From NCBI RefSeq assembly GCF_004115085.1, contig NZ_QXJP01000009.1, positions 84,783-148,782 on the forward strand: a stretch of 64,000 nt of DNA, read 5' to 3'. The notes beneath the pieces were generated by a model. It had not been told where the DNA came from, made no database searches, and saw nothing but the letters and a program-made list of their open reading frames with translations. Positions 8,313 through 18,031 of the stretch are shown here, one piece after another (position 1 is the stretch's first letter; every line of letters begins with the position of its first letter). The stretch is from Longirhabdus pacifica. Lineage in GTDB: Bacteria; Bacillota; Bacilli; Paenibacillales; DSM-105158. The position numbers and the translations under genes are program-made.

Positions 8313-10451
8313 TTGGTCTGTAACAGAAAAGACGACATCAATATATGTTCTACCGCATTCGGGCAAAACACATGTGCCAATGGAGAAGCATCGTTAGCGG
8401 AAGGAGCCAGCACCACGGCGAACGGTTTTGCTTCTCATAGTGAAGGATGTAACACGTTAGCAAACGGCAGCTGTTCCCATGCGGAAGGAGCAAATACGAC
8501 AGCAACTGGAGCGAACTCCCATGCGGAAGGAGGAAGCAATACGTCTATAGGTAGTAACTCTCATGCGGAGGGATCATTAACTGTCTCTCAAGGACTGGCA
8601 TCTCATACTGAAGGCACCAGCACAAGAGCAGTAGGAACTAGTTCGCATGCGGAAGGAACCAACACCACAGCAACTGGAAGTAATGCCCATAGTGAAGGTT
8701 TTGGCACAACTGTTGGGGCTAATGCTTTTGCTGGGCATGCGGAAGGGTTTTTGACGACAGCAAGTGGCTCTGTTTCTCATGCAGAGGGCAATCAGACAGT
8801 AGCAAGTGGAACCAATGCACATGCAGAAGGTTTTTTTGCAACAGCGAGTGGTAACGGTTCTCATGCCGAAGGAGAGAATACACTCGCAAGTGGCAATGCT
8901 TCTCATGCAGAAGGTGTTGGCACAACGGCGAGTGGTCTTGCTTCCCATGCCCAAGGACAAGATACACTCGCAAGTGGAGAAAATAGTCACGCAGAAGGAG
9001 ATGGGACTGTAGCTGGTGGAACCGCTGCTCACGCAGAGGGGTTAAATACAACAGCCAGTGGTTTCATTTCTCATGCGCAAGGCTTCCTTGCAGTAGCAAG
9101 TGGTCCTGGTTCTCATGCGGAAGGAGTTATGACTTCAGCAAGTGGTCCGGAGTCGCATGCGGAAGGTAATAGAACTATAGCAAGTGGGACAAATGCACAT
9201 GCAGAAGGATTATTTACAACATGTTCGGGTAATCGAAGTCATGGTGAAGGAATGGCGAGTATAGCCAGTGGAGACGCATCCCACGTAGAAGGAACCGCAA
9301 CAACAGCAACTGGAAGTAGTGCCCATGCGGAGGGGTTTAGGACAACCGCTAGTGAAGTTGTTGCCCATGCGGAGGGATTTAATACAACTGCAAGTGGTAA
9401 TTCTTCGCATTCCGAAGGAGCAGGAACAACCGCAAGTGGAATTAGCAGCCATGCGGAAGGGAATTCCACAATCGCAAGTGGTATAAGTAGTCATTCCGAA
9501 GGTTCTGCCACTATAGCCAGTGGCGAAGCTTCCCATAGTGAAGGAAGTGGAACAGTAGCAGGAGCAACAGGCTCTCATGCGGAAGGAATAAACACGACAA
9601 TAGGCACCACACTAGCTAGTGCTCACATGATGGGTAACAGTGGTACAGCTAAATTTGAAAATTCGTGGCATCTAGCGGCAGGTGCATTTGGTGTGACAGG
9701 GAACGGCATCGCTGCTTTCATCCGTGGTGACGGTGCAAGTGCTGGCTTTGCCTGCTTCGATGGGGTGAATATGGGTGGCAACTGTAACACATGTGATTTT
9801 GCTGAAATGTTTGAAACACACGATGGCAATTCCATTGAGGTCGGCTACTTCGTCACACTAGAGCGCAATAAAATACGTAAAGCTACGCATCTCGATAGTT
9901 ATATTCTCGGTGTCGTTAGTGCCACCCCTGGCATCGTCAGTGGATCATCGGAGCTGCATTGGAAAGGGCAATACGAGATGAATGAGTGGGGACAATACGT
10001 CTATGATACAGAGCATATCCCTGCTAAAGTCAACGATAATGGTGATATTATCGTACCGGCAAAAGAAATCAAACGAAGAAGAGTGAATCCTCATTACCGA
10101 GATGACGTGCCATATCAATCTAGGCAAGAACGACCAGAGTGGGTGCCTGTTGGCTTAGTGGGGCAGGTGAGAGTGCGAGATGATGGCAGTTGTGAAGAGA
10201 GTGGGTACTGTATGCCAAACGCCGAAGGAATGGCAACGAAAGCAGATTATGGTTATCGAGTGATGGAGCGAACAGGGGAAAGGCAAGTGTTGATCTTACT
10301 TCATGGCGATCAGCATGTACAACAGAATACTTTAAGACAACAAAATAAGGAATTGCGTGATGTGAATAAAATACTACTTCAGAGAATAGAGAGATCAGAG
10401 CAAGCAGTTCATCTGTTATATGAACGTATAGCACATTTAGATGAACATTAG
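8313..10451 (+). CDS. SHAEG2: YadA-head-like repeat protein with Peptidase_G2 domain (type A)
   Basis: About 712 residues from TTG 8313, which follows AAGGAGG at ideal spacing; an ATG at 8295 overlaps the ribosome site. It has about 28 repeats, the first nine closely matching the other family members and the rest private to this gene. Substitutions inside the SHAEG core (SHSEG, SHAQG, SHGEG) are more frequent than in SHAEG1. The C-terminal domain is type A (IRGDGASAGFACF, then CDFAEMFE) and the tail contains the coiled-coil block LLQRIERSEQ shared with SHAEG3, 4 and 10. It is followed 27 bases later by the promoter block of SHAEG3. Confidence 0.83.
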   Translation: MVCNRKDDINICSTAFGQNTCANGEASLAEGASTTANGFASHSEGCNTLANGSCSHAEGANTTATGANSHAEGGSNTSIGSNSHAEGSLTVSQGLASHTEGTSTRAVGTSSHAEGTNTTATGSNAHSEGFGTTVGANAFAGHAEGFLTTASGSVSHAEGNQTVASGTNAHAEGFFATASGNGSHAEGENTLASGNASHAEGVGTTASGLASHAQGQDTLASGENSHAEGDGTVAGGTAAHAEGLNTTASGFISHAQGFLAVASGPGSHAEGVMTSASGPESHAEGNRTIASGTNAHAEGLFTTCSGNRSHGEGMASIASGDASHVEGTATTATGSSAHAEGFRTTASEVVAHAEGFNTTASGNSSHSEGAGTTASGISSHAEGNSTIASGISSHSEGSATIASGEASHSEGSGTVAGATGSHAEGINTTIGTTLASAHMMGNSGTAKFENSWHLAAGAFGVTGNGIAAFIRGDGASAGFACFDGVNMGGNCNTCDFAEMFETHDGNSIEVGYFVTLERNKIRKATHLDSYILGVVSATPGIVSGSSELHWKGQYEMNEWGQYVYDTEHIPAKVNDNGDIIVPAKEIKRRRVNPHYRDDVPYQSRQERPEWVPVGLVGQVRVRDDGSCEESGYCMPNAEGMATKADYGYRVMERTGERQVLILLHGDQHVQQNTLRQQNKELRDVNKILLQRIERSEQAVHLLYERIAHLDEH

Positions 10452-10477
10452 GGATTGATTTAGAAACAGCTATTGTA

Positions 10478-10558
10478 TAGGCAACGGCACAGGCAGCCCC
10501 CTCCTTTTTTCATACCCTATATCACTATAGTAGCCTATACATGAAGGAGGAAGTTACG
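10478..10558 (+). promoter_or_regulatory. Conserved upstream block of SHAEG3 with CATACCCTA box
   Basis: CATACCCTA at 10511-10519, preceded by GCACAGGCAGCCCC and followed by TATCACTATAGTAGCC. The sequence from CATA to the start is almost identical to that of SHAEG2. It probably serves SHAEG3 and SHAEG4 together. Confidence 0.45.
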
Positions 10559-12874
10559 TTGATCTGTAACAGAAAAGACGACATCAATATATGTTCTACA
10601 GCATTAGGCCAAAATACATGCGCAAGTGGAGAAGCATCGTTAGCGGAAGGAGCCAGCACCACGGCAAGTGGCTTCGGTTCGCATAGTGAAGGGTGTGACA
10701 CCGTAGCCAATGGAAGTTGCTCGCATGCAGAAGGCGCCAATACGACAGCTACTGGTGCAAACAGTCATGCCGAAGGCGGTAACAATACGTCTATCGGCAG
10801 TAACTCGCATGCAGAAGGTTCATTAACGATCTCCCAAGGCCTAGCCTCTCATGCTGAGGGAACAAACACAATTGCAATCGGGACTAATTCTCATGCGGAA
10901 GGAACAAATACTATGGCTAGAGGAAGTAATGCCCATAGTGAAGGGTTCGGGACAACGGTAGGAGCCAATGGTTTTGCTGGGCATGCGGAAGGATTTTTGA
11001 CTATTGCCAGTGGTTCTGTTTCCCATGCAGAAGGGAGTCAGACTACAGCTAGTGCAACAAACGCACATGCGGAGGGTGATGGGACGATTGCCAGTGGAGA
11101 ATCTAGTCATGCCGAAGGGTCAGAAACGACAGCCAGTGGAGTAAACTCACATGCCCAAGGACTGCTTAGTATGGCTCTTGGTCTACAAAGTCATGCGGAA
11201 GGGACGAATACCGTAGCAAGTGGTACTGTTTCCCACGCCGAAGGAATGAATACAGTCGCAAGCGGTACTGTTTCCCATGCGGAAGGCTCGGGTACTACAG
11301 CCAGTGGAGAATGTAGCCATGCGGAAGGAGAGAACACATCGGCAATAGGTAACGATAGCCATGCGGAAGGAGAAGGCACATTTGCAATCGGCAGCGCTAG
11401 CCATGCGGAAGGAGAGAACACATCGGCAATAGGTAACAGTAGTCATGCGGAAGGGAACAATACAGCGGCAAGCGACACCAGCAGCCATGCGGAAGGAACA
11501 AATACAATTGCGATACTAGTCAATGCCCATGCAGAGGGAAATAATACCCTTGCTTTTGAAAATAGTCATGCGGAAGGGAGCCTTACAACCGCAAGTGGTT
11601 TGGCTTCTCATGCAGAAGGTCAAGGTACAACCGCAAGTGGGCCTCAATCTCATGCGGAAGGAAACCGTACGACTTCCAGTGGTGAACAAAGTCATGCGGA
11701 AGGAATATTTAGCATGGCAGCTGGCTGTGCTTCCCATGCACAAGGAGGCAGTTGTCTCGCTATGGGGGATGGTAGTCATGCGGAAGGGTTTGACGCCTTT
11801 GCTTTTGGCAATAGCTCCCATGCGGAAGGAAATGGTACTATAACCAGTGGAGCTAGCTCCCATGCCGAAGGTTCTGGTACTACAGCAAGTGGTTTGGCCT
11901 CCCATGCCGAAGGATCTGGAACCATGGCAATTGGTGTTGCTTCCCATGCCGAAGGACTACAAACCATCGCAGGAGCTATGGCTTCTCATGTCGAAGGAAT
12001 AAACACTGTCATTGGTAGTACCTTGTCCAGTGCCCACCTGATGGGCAACAGTGGTACAGCTAAATTTGAAAATTCGTGGCATCTAGCAGCGGGAGCGTTT
12101 GGTGTGGGAGGTAACGGCATTGCTGCTTTCATCCGTGGTGATGGTGCAAGTGCTGGCTTCGCCTGCTTCGATGGGGTGAATATGGGTGGCAACTGTAACA
12201 CATGTGATTTTGCTGAAATGTTCGAAACACACGATGGCAATTCCATTGAGGTCGGCTACTTCGTCACACTAGAACGCAATAAAATACGTATTGCCACCCA
12301 TCTCGATACGTATATTCTTGGTGTCGTTAGTGCCACTCCTGGCATTGTGAGCGGATCATCGGAGATGCACTGGAAAGGGCAATATGAGATGAACGAGTGG
12401 GGACAGTACGTCTACGATACAGAGCATATTCCTGCTAAAGTCAATGATCATGGTGATATTATCGTGCCGGCAAAAGAAATCAAACGAAGAAGAGTGAATC
12501 CTCATTATCGAGATGACGTGGCTTATCAATCGAGGCAAGAACGACCGGAGTGGGTTCCCGTCGGCTTAGTGGGACAGGTGCGAGTGCGAGATGATGGAAC
12601 TTGTGAAGAAAATGGCTACTGTATGCCAAATGCCGAAGGGATGGCGACAAGAGCAGATTACGGTTATAGAGTGATGGAACGAACAGGGGGAAGACAAGTG
12701 CTCATCCTACTTCATGGGGAGCAGCATATACAGCAAAATGCATTTAGACAACAAATTATCCAATTACGTGATGTCAATAAATTATTACTACAGAGAATAG
12801 AGAGATCAGAGCAAGCAATGCATTTGTTATATGAACGAGTAGCACATTTAAATGAAAAAATAAATAGGGATTGA
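10559..12874 (+). CDS. SHAEG3: YadA-head-like repeat protein with Peptidase_G2 domain (type A)
   Basis: About 771 residues from TTG 10559. It has about 32 repeats, with visible recent internal duplications: VASGTVSHAEG occurs twice in adjacent repeats (about 11215-11283), and a stretch starting ENTSAIGN recurs 84 bp apart (11331 and 11415). One repeat (NNTLAFENSHAEG) is 13 residues. From about 11949 into the C-terminal domain the DNA is nearly identical to SHAEG4, suggesting gene conversion or recent duplication. The tail carries LLQRIERSEQ. The next gene starts 37 bases after the stop with no intervening promoter block, so the two are probably one operon. Confidence 0.83.
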   Translation: MICNRKDDINICSTALGQNTCASGEASLAEGASTTASGFGSHSEGCDTVANGSCSHAEGANTTATGANSHAEGGNNTSIGSNSHAEGSLTISQGLASHAEGTNTIAIGTNSHAEGTNTMARGSNAHSEGFGTTVGANGFAGHAEGFLTIASGSVSHAEGSQTTASATNAHAEGDGTIASGESSHAEGSETTASGVNSHAQGLLSMALGLQSHAEGTNTVASGTVSHAEGMNTVASGTVSHAEGSGTTASGECSHAEGENTSAIGNDSHAEGEGTFAIGSASHAEGENTSAIGNSSHAEGNNTAASDTSSHAEGTNTIAILVNAHAEGNNTLAFENSHAEGSLTTASGLASHAEGQGTTASGPQSHAEGNRTTSSGEQSHAEGIFSMAAGCASHAQGGSCLAMGDGSHAEGFDAFAFGNSSHAEGNGTITSGASSHAEGSGTTASGLASHAEGSGTMAIGVASHAEGLQTIAGAMASHVEGINTVIGSTLSSAHLMGNSGTAKFENSWHLAAGAFGVGGNGIAAFIRGDGASAGFACFDGVNMGGNCNTCDFAEMFETHDGNSIEVGYFVTLERNKIRIATHLDTYILGVVSATPGIVSGSSEMHWKGQYEMNEWGQYVYDTEHIPAKVNDHGDIIVPAKEIKRRRVNPHYRDDVAYQSRQERPEWVPVGLVGQVRVRDDGTCEENGYCMPNAEGMATRADYGYRVMERTGGRQVLILLHGEQHIQQNAFRQQIIQLRDVNKLLLQRIERSEQAMHLLYERVAHLNEKINRD

Positions 12875-12910
12875 ATTTAATACATCTCAAATACGAAGGA
12901 GGAAGTTACA

Positions 12911-15742
12911 TTGAGTTGTAACAGAAAAGATAATATTAATATATGTTCTACCGCTTTCGGTCAAAATACATGTGCCAATGGTGAAGCATCACTAGCAGAA
13001 GGAGCCAGCACCACGGCAAATGGCTTTGGATCGCATAGTGAAGGGTGCAACACGGAAGCGAATGGAAGTTGCTCCCATGCGGAAGGAGCGAATACAACGG
13101 CAGCTGGCGCAAATGCTCATGCTGAAGGTGGCAGTAATACGTCTATCGGCAGTAACTCCCATGCGGAAGGCACATTAACTGTCTCTCAAGGACTGGCATC
13201 CCACGCTGAAGGAACAAACACAATTGCAGCGGGAAGCAGTTCCCATGCGGAAGGAAGTAACACTACAGCAACTGGAAGTAATAGTCACACTGAGGGATTT
13301 GGCTCAACGGTTGGGAGTAACGCTTTTGCTGGGCATGCGGAAGGATTTCTGACTACAGCGAGTGGCTCTGTTTCTCATGCTGAAGGGAGTCAGACTACAG
13401 CCAGTGGAACAAACGCCCATGCTGAGGGGAATGGGACGATTGCCAGCAATAGTAGTACGCATGCCGAAGGGTTAGATACCATCGCCAGCGGCTTAAGAGG
13501 TCATGCAGAAGGAGCAGTAAGCATGGCTATAGGTAACCAAAGTCATGCAGAAGGAACGCTGACCATGGCATTGCAAGCAAACTCCCATGCCGAGGGAGTT
13601 TCAACAATGGCGAATGTAAACAGTCATGCGGAAGGAAATAATACCAACGCAATGGGTTTTGCTTCTCATGCACAAGGTAATGGTACAACCGCAAGTGGAG
13701 ATGTTTCACATGCCGAAGGAACGGTTACCACAGCGAGTGGTAGTTCTTCGCATGCGCAAGGACTTTGTTCTATGGCAAGTGGAGAAGCATCCCATGCAGA
13801 AGGATTTGAAACAGTTGCTAGTGGAGAAGTATCCCATGCGGAAGGTATTGGTACAACCGCAAGTGCTGTAGCTACTCATGCCGAAGGAAGTGAGACAGTC
13901 GCAGGAGCTACTGCATGTCATGCTGAAGGACAAAATAGTGTAGCTATCGGAAATGTTTCGCATGCAGAAGGTTGCGGCACCACAGCTTCTGGTATTTTTT
14001 CGCATTCGGAAGGCCAGTTTACTGAGGCAACCGGAGATATTTCCCATGCGGAAGGAGGAGCAACCGTAGCTAGTGGTTTTGTTTCACATGCTGAAGGACG
14101 AATAACTACAGCTTCCAATCAATCTTCTCATGCCGAAGGGGACACAACCATAGCTAGTGGCCCTGCTTCTCACTCGGAAGGTTCCAATACAACAGCCATG
14201 GCTTCTAATTCGCATGCTGAAGGAACTTTTACCGTAGCATCTGGGACTAATTCTCATTCTGAAGGAGCTCAGACTATAGCAAGTGGAAACATTTCGCACG
14301 CCGAAGGGTTTGGTAGTGCAGCAACTGGAGACTTTTCGCACGCCGAAGGTTGCTTTACCTTAGCAATGGGAGAGTGCTCCTATGCTGGTGGAACTGGCAC
14401 AACGGCAAGTGGTTTTGCATCACATGCCGAAGGAGATTCTACTATCGCAGGAGCCACCGCTTCGCATACGGAAGGAATGAATACGATGGCTTCTGATACT
14501 AATGCTCATGCCGAAGGATCTGGAACCATGGCAACTGGTGTTGCTTCCCATGCCGAAGGAATGAGCACGATGGCAGTGGCAAACATATCTCATGCGGAAG
14601 GATTGGAAACCATCGCCAGTGGCGATGCATCGCATGCCGAAGGGAATGGTACCACCGCGAGTGGCGACGCATCGCATGCCGAAGGAGTGGAAACGACGGC
14701 AAGTGGTATTCCTTCCCATGCCGAAGGATCTGGAACCATCGCCAGTGGCGAAGCATCGCATGCCGAAGGACTACAAACCATCGCAGGAGCTATGGCTTCT
14801 CATGTCGAAGGAATCAACACTGTCATTGGTAGTACCTTGTCCAGTGCCCACCTGATGGGCAACAGTGGTACAGCTAAATTTGAAAATTCGTGGCATCTAG
14901 CAGCAGGAGCGTTTGGTGTGGGAGGTAATGGCATTGCTGCTTTCATCCGTGGTGATGGTGTAAGTGCTGGCTTTGCCTGCTTCGATGGGGTGAACATGGG
15001 CGGTAACTGTAACACATGTGATTTTGCTGAGATGTTCGAAACCAGTGACGGAAATCCCATTGATGTTGGCTATTTCGTTACATTAGAGCGCAATAAAATA
15101 CGTATTGCCACCCATCTCGATACGTATATTCTTGGTGTCGTTAGTGCCACTCCTGGCATTGTGAGCGGATCATCGGAGATGCACTGGAAAGGGCAATATG
15201 AGATGAACGAGTGGGGACAGTACGTCTACGATACAGAGCATATCCCTGCTAAAGTCAATGATAATGGTGATATTATCGTGCCGGCAAAAGAAATGAAACG
15301 AAGAAGAGTGAATCCTCATTATCGAGATGACGTGGCTTATCAATCGAGGCAAGAGCGACAGGAGTGGGTTCCCGTCGGCTTAGTGGGACAGGTGCGAGTA
15401 AGAGACGACGGAACTTGTGAAGACAATGGCTACTGTATGCCGAATGCCGAAGGAATGGCGACGAAAGCAGATTATGGTTATCGAGTAATGGAGCGAACAG
15501 GCGAGAACCAAGTGCTTGTGTTGCTTAATGGGGATCAATACGTTGAGCACAGTAAACTAAAACATCAATATCACCACTTGGAGAAGAGATTACAGCAGAC
15601 AGAGCATTTAAGTGATGTGAATAAAATATTACTTCAGAGAATAGAGAACTCAGAGCAAACCATGCATCAATTACATGAAAGTTTAGAAGAATTACGTAAT
15701 GCTCATACAGGGTTACTTCAGAGAATCGAGAGGTCAGAGTAA
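12911..15742 (+). CDS. SHAEG4: YadA-head-like repeat protein with Peptidase_G2 domain (type A)
   Basis: The longest member, 943 residues, starting at TTG 12911 after GAAGGAGG; no in-frame ATG exists upstream, which supports the TTG start for the whole family. About 43 repeats, including one of the variant YAGGTGT repeats (CFTLAMGECSYAGGTGT) and one 13-residue repeat. The C-terminal domain is type A but reads ETSDGNPIDVG where its neighbours read ETHDGNSIEVG. The coiled-coil tail is extended and contains LLQRIE...SE twice. The last repeats and C-terminal domain closely match SHAEG3 at DNA level. Confidence 0.83.
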   Translation: MSCNRKDNINICSTAFGQNTCANGEASLAEGASTTANGFGSHSEGCNTEANGSCSHAEGANTTAAGANAHAEGGSNTSIGSNSHAEGTLTVSQGLASHAEGTNTIAAGSSSHAEGSNTTATGSNSHTEGFGSTVGSNAFAGHAEGFLTTASGSVSHAEGSQTTASGTNAHAEGNGTIASNSSTHAEGLDTIASGLRGHAEGAVSMAIGNQSHAEGTLTMALQANSHAEGVSTMANVNSHAEGNNTNAMGFASHAQGNGTTASGDVSHAEGTVTTASGSSSHAQGLCSMASGEASHAEGFETVASGEVSHAEGIGTTASAVATHAEGSETVAGATACHAEGQNSVAIGNVSHAEGCGTTASGIFSHSEGQFTEATGDISHAEGGATVASGFVSHAEGRITTASNQSSHAEGDTTIASGPASHSEGSNTTAMASNSHAEGTFTVASGTNSHSEGAQTIASGNISHAEGFGSAATGDFSHAEGCFTLAMGECSYAGGTGTTASGFASHAEGDSTIAGATASHTEGMNTMASDTNAHAEGSGTMATGVASHAEGMSTMAVANISHAEGLETIASGDASHAEGNGTTASGDASHAEGVETTASGIPSHAEGSGTIASGEASHAEGLQTIAGAMASHVEGINTVIGSTLSSAHLMGNSGTAKFENSWHLAAGAFGVGGNGIAAFIRGDGVSAGFACFDGVNMGGNCNTCDFAEMFETSDGNPIDVGYFVTLERNKIRIATHLDTYILGVVSATPGIVSGSSEMHWKGQYEMNEWGQYVYDTEHIPAKVNDNGDIIVPAKEMKRRRVNPHYRDDVAYQSRQERQEWVPVGLVGQVRVRDDGTCEDNGYCMPNAEGMATKADYGYRVMERTGENQVLVLLNGDQYVEHSKLKHQYHHLEKRLQQTEHLSDVNKILLQRIENSEQTMHQLHESLEELRNAHTGLLQRIERSE

Positions 15743-15854
15743 GTATCACATATGCTATATAAATCATAAATAAATAAAATAAATGGTTTACCAAAATTTA
15801 ATTCATATTTACCAAATTTCAAAATAATCAACATTATTATGTTTGATATATTAC

Positions 15855-15936
15855 TAGGCAATCGCACAGGCAGCCCTCTTTTTTCTTTCATACCCTATAT
15901 CACTATATCAGCCTAAATATAGAGGAGGAAGTTACA
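15855..15936 (+). promoter_or_regulatory. Conserved upstream block of SHAEG5 with CATACCCTA box
   Basis: TAGGCAATCGCACAGGCAGC, a T-rich tract, CATACCCTA at 15889-15897, TATCACTATATCAGCC, then GAGGAGG. It probably drives SHAEG5 and SHAEG6. The AT-rich stretch 15743-15854 shows nothing else recognisable. Confidence 0.45.
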
Positions 15937-17961
15937 TTGAGTTGTAACAGAAAAGACGATATCAATATATGTTCTACCGCACTCGGACAAAATACATGTG
16001 CTAATGGTGAAGCATCTCTAGCAGAGGGGGCCAGCACCACGGCCAATGGCTTTGGATCGCATAGTGAAGGGTGTAATACCGAAGCGAATGGAAGCTGCTC
16101 CCATGCGGAAGGAGCGAATACGACAGCAACTGGCGCAAACGCTCATGCCGAAGGTGGGAGTAATATATCTATTGGCAGTAACTCACATACGGAAGGATCA
16201 TTAACGATCTCCCAAGGACTGGCATCACACGCCGAAGGAACAAGCACGATCTCAGCAGGAAGCAGTTCCCATGCGGAAGGAAGCAACACCACTGCGACTG
16301 GAAGTAACAGTCATAGCGAAGGATTTGGTACAACAGTTGAGGTTAATGTTTTTGCTGGGCATGCCGAAGGATTTTTTGCGACAGCAAGTGGCTCTGTATC
16401 CCATGCAGAAGGAAATCAGACTACAGCAAGTGGTACTAATAGTCATGCCGAAGGGTTTGGAACAACAGCAAGTGGTTCTCACTCGCATGCCGAGGGAAGT
16501 TTGACAACCGCTAGCGGCATAAATAGTCATGCGGAAGGTTACGGAACAACAGTCAGTGGAGATAACGCTCATGGGGAAGGATTAGGAACAACAGCCAGTG
16601 GTATAAATAGTCATGCCGAAGGATTGGGAACAACCGCAAGCGCTAGCTTTTCGCATGCCGAAGGAAGTAATACATTAGCGGATGGAGCTCAAAGTCATGC
16701 CGAAGGAAGGGCTACTACGGCAAGCGGTAATGCTTCGCATGCCGAAGGAGATGCTACATTAGCGAATGGAGCTCAAAGTCATGCCGAAGGGGCTTTAACA
16801 ACAGTAAATGCTACCGTTGCTCATGCCGAAGGAATTTTAACGACAGCCAGTGGAACAAATGCTCATGCAGAAGGTAATAGTTCAATTGCAGTAGGCGATC
16901 ATAGCTATGCCGAAGGATTTTTCACTTTGGCAATGGGAATAGATAGCCATGCGGAAGGTATGGTGACCGTGGCTAGTGGGGAGAGAGGCCATGCGGAAGG
17001 AAACGATACCATGGCAAGTGGTGCTAGTAGCCATGCCCAAGGAATAGATACGTTTAGCGGTGGTACTGCTTCTCATGCCGAAGGCATCGGTACCACAATA
17101 GATTTTTTCCTCAATAGTGCCCACATTATGGGTAACACTGGTATGGCAAGATTAGAAAATTCATGGCACTTAGCAGCAGGTGCATTTGGCGTCACTGGTA
17201 ACGGCATTGCTGCCTTTATTAGTGGCACGACAAATGGTGCAGGTCTTGGTGATGCATGCTTTATGGGCACTGTCAGTATGAATGCCAATTGCAACATCTG
17301 TGACTTTGCTGAAATGTTCGAAAGTATAGATGGGACTAACATTGATGTCGGCTATTTCGTGACCCTAGAAGGAAACAAAATACGCATTGCGAACAGCGAC
17401 GATGACTATATACTAGGCATTACAAGCGCCACACCAGGCATACTTGGTGGGAATAGCGGACTGCATTGGCAAGGGCAGTACCTTACCGATGAATGGGGAC
17501 GACGCATCTACGAAGATGTGCTTATACCAGATCAACACGATGAACATGGCAACATCGTAAAGACACAAACGGTTAAAAAACAACTCGCAATCAATCCGCA
17601 ATATGACCCGAAACGACCTTATGAAGGAAGAGCGGAGAGGTCAGAGTGGGTTCCGGTAGGCTTAGTAGGGCAGGTCCAAGTAAGAGATGATGGAAGCTGT
17701 GAAGTGAATGACTACTGCATGCCTAATATACAAGGCATCGCGACAAAATCAGATTATGGCTATCGAGTGATAGAACGAACAGACGAGAAGCAAGTGATTG
17801 TCTTGCTCAACGGCGATCAATATATACAGCAACATAAATTAAACGAGCAAAATAAAGAATTACGTCATTTTATATTTCAATCGATGAAAGAATCAGAACA
17901 AACTATTCATCAACTACACGAACATTTAGCCGAATTAAACAAAAAAGTAAATCGTGCCTAA
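15937..17961 (+). CDS. SHAEG5: YadA-head-like repeat protein with Peptidase_G2 domain (type B)
   Basis: 674 residues from TTG 15937, about 25 repeats. It is the first member with the type B C-terminal domain, recognised by ISGTTNGAGLGDACFMGTV and by GLHWQGQYLTDEWGRR, where type A has FIRGDGASAGFACF and EMHWKGQYEMNEWGQ. The pre-cleavage motif is CNICDFAEMFE rather than CNTCDFAEMFE. The N-terminal cap and first nine repeats still match the type A neighbours, so the join between repeat region and C-terminal domain behaves as a swap point. SHAEG6 begins about 70 bases downstream without its own CATACCCTA box. Confidence 0.83.
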   Translation: MSCNRKDDINICSTALGQNTCANGEASLAEGASTTANGFGSHSEGCNTEANGSCSHAEGANTTATGANAHAEGGSNISIGSNSHTEGSLTISQGLASHAEGTSTISAGSSSHAEGSNTTATGSNSHSEGFGTTVEVNVFAGHAEGFFATASGSVSHAEGNQTTASGTNSHAEGFGTTASGSHSHAEGSLTTASGINSHAEGYGTTVSGDNAHGEGLGTTASGINSHAEGLGTTASASFSHAEGSNTLADGAQSHAEGRATTASGNASHAEGDATLANGAQSHAEGALTTVNATVAHAEGILTTASGTNAHAEGNSSIAVGDHSYAEGFFTLAMGIDSHAEGMVTVASGERGHAEGNDTMASGASSHAQGIDTFSGGTASHAEGIGTTIDFFLNSAHIMGNTGMARLENSWHLAAGAFGVTGNGIAAFISGTTNGAGLGDACFMGTVSMNANCNICDFAEMFESIDGTNIDVGYFVTLEGNKIRIANSDDDYILGITSATPGILGGNSGLHWQGQYLTDEWGRRIYEDVLIPDQHDEHGNIVKTQTVKKQLAINPQYDPKRPYEGRAERSEWVPVGLVGQVQVRDDGSCEVNDYCMPNIQGIATKSDYGYRVIERTDEKQVIVLLNGDQYIQQHKLNEQNKELRHFIFQSMKESEQTIHQLHEHLAELNKKVNRA

Positions 17962-18031
17962 ACGAAATTTTTAACCAACACCCTTGATTCTTTTATACCC
18001 ATATCAACCCCAACATAAAGGAGAGGGAAAA

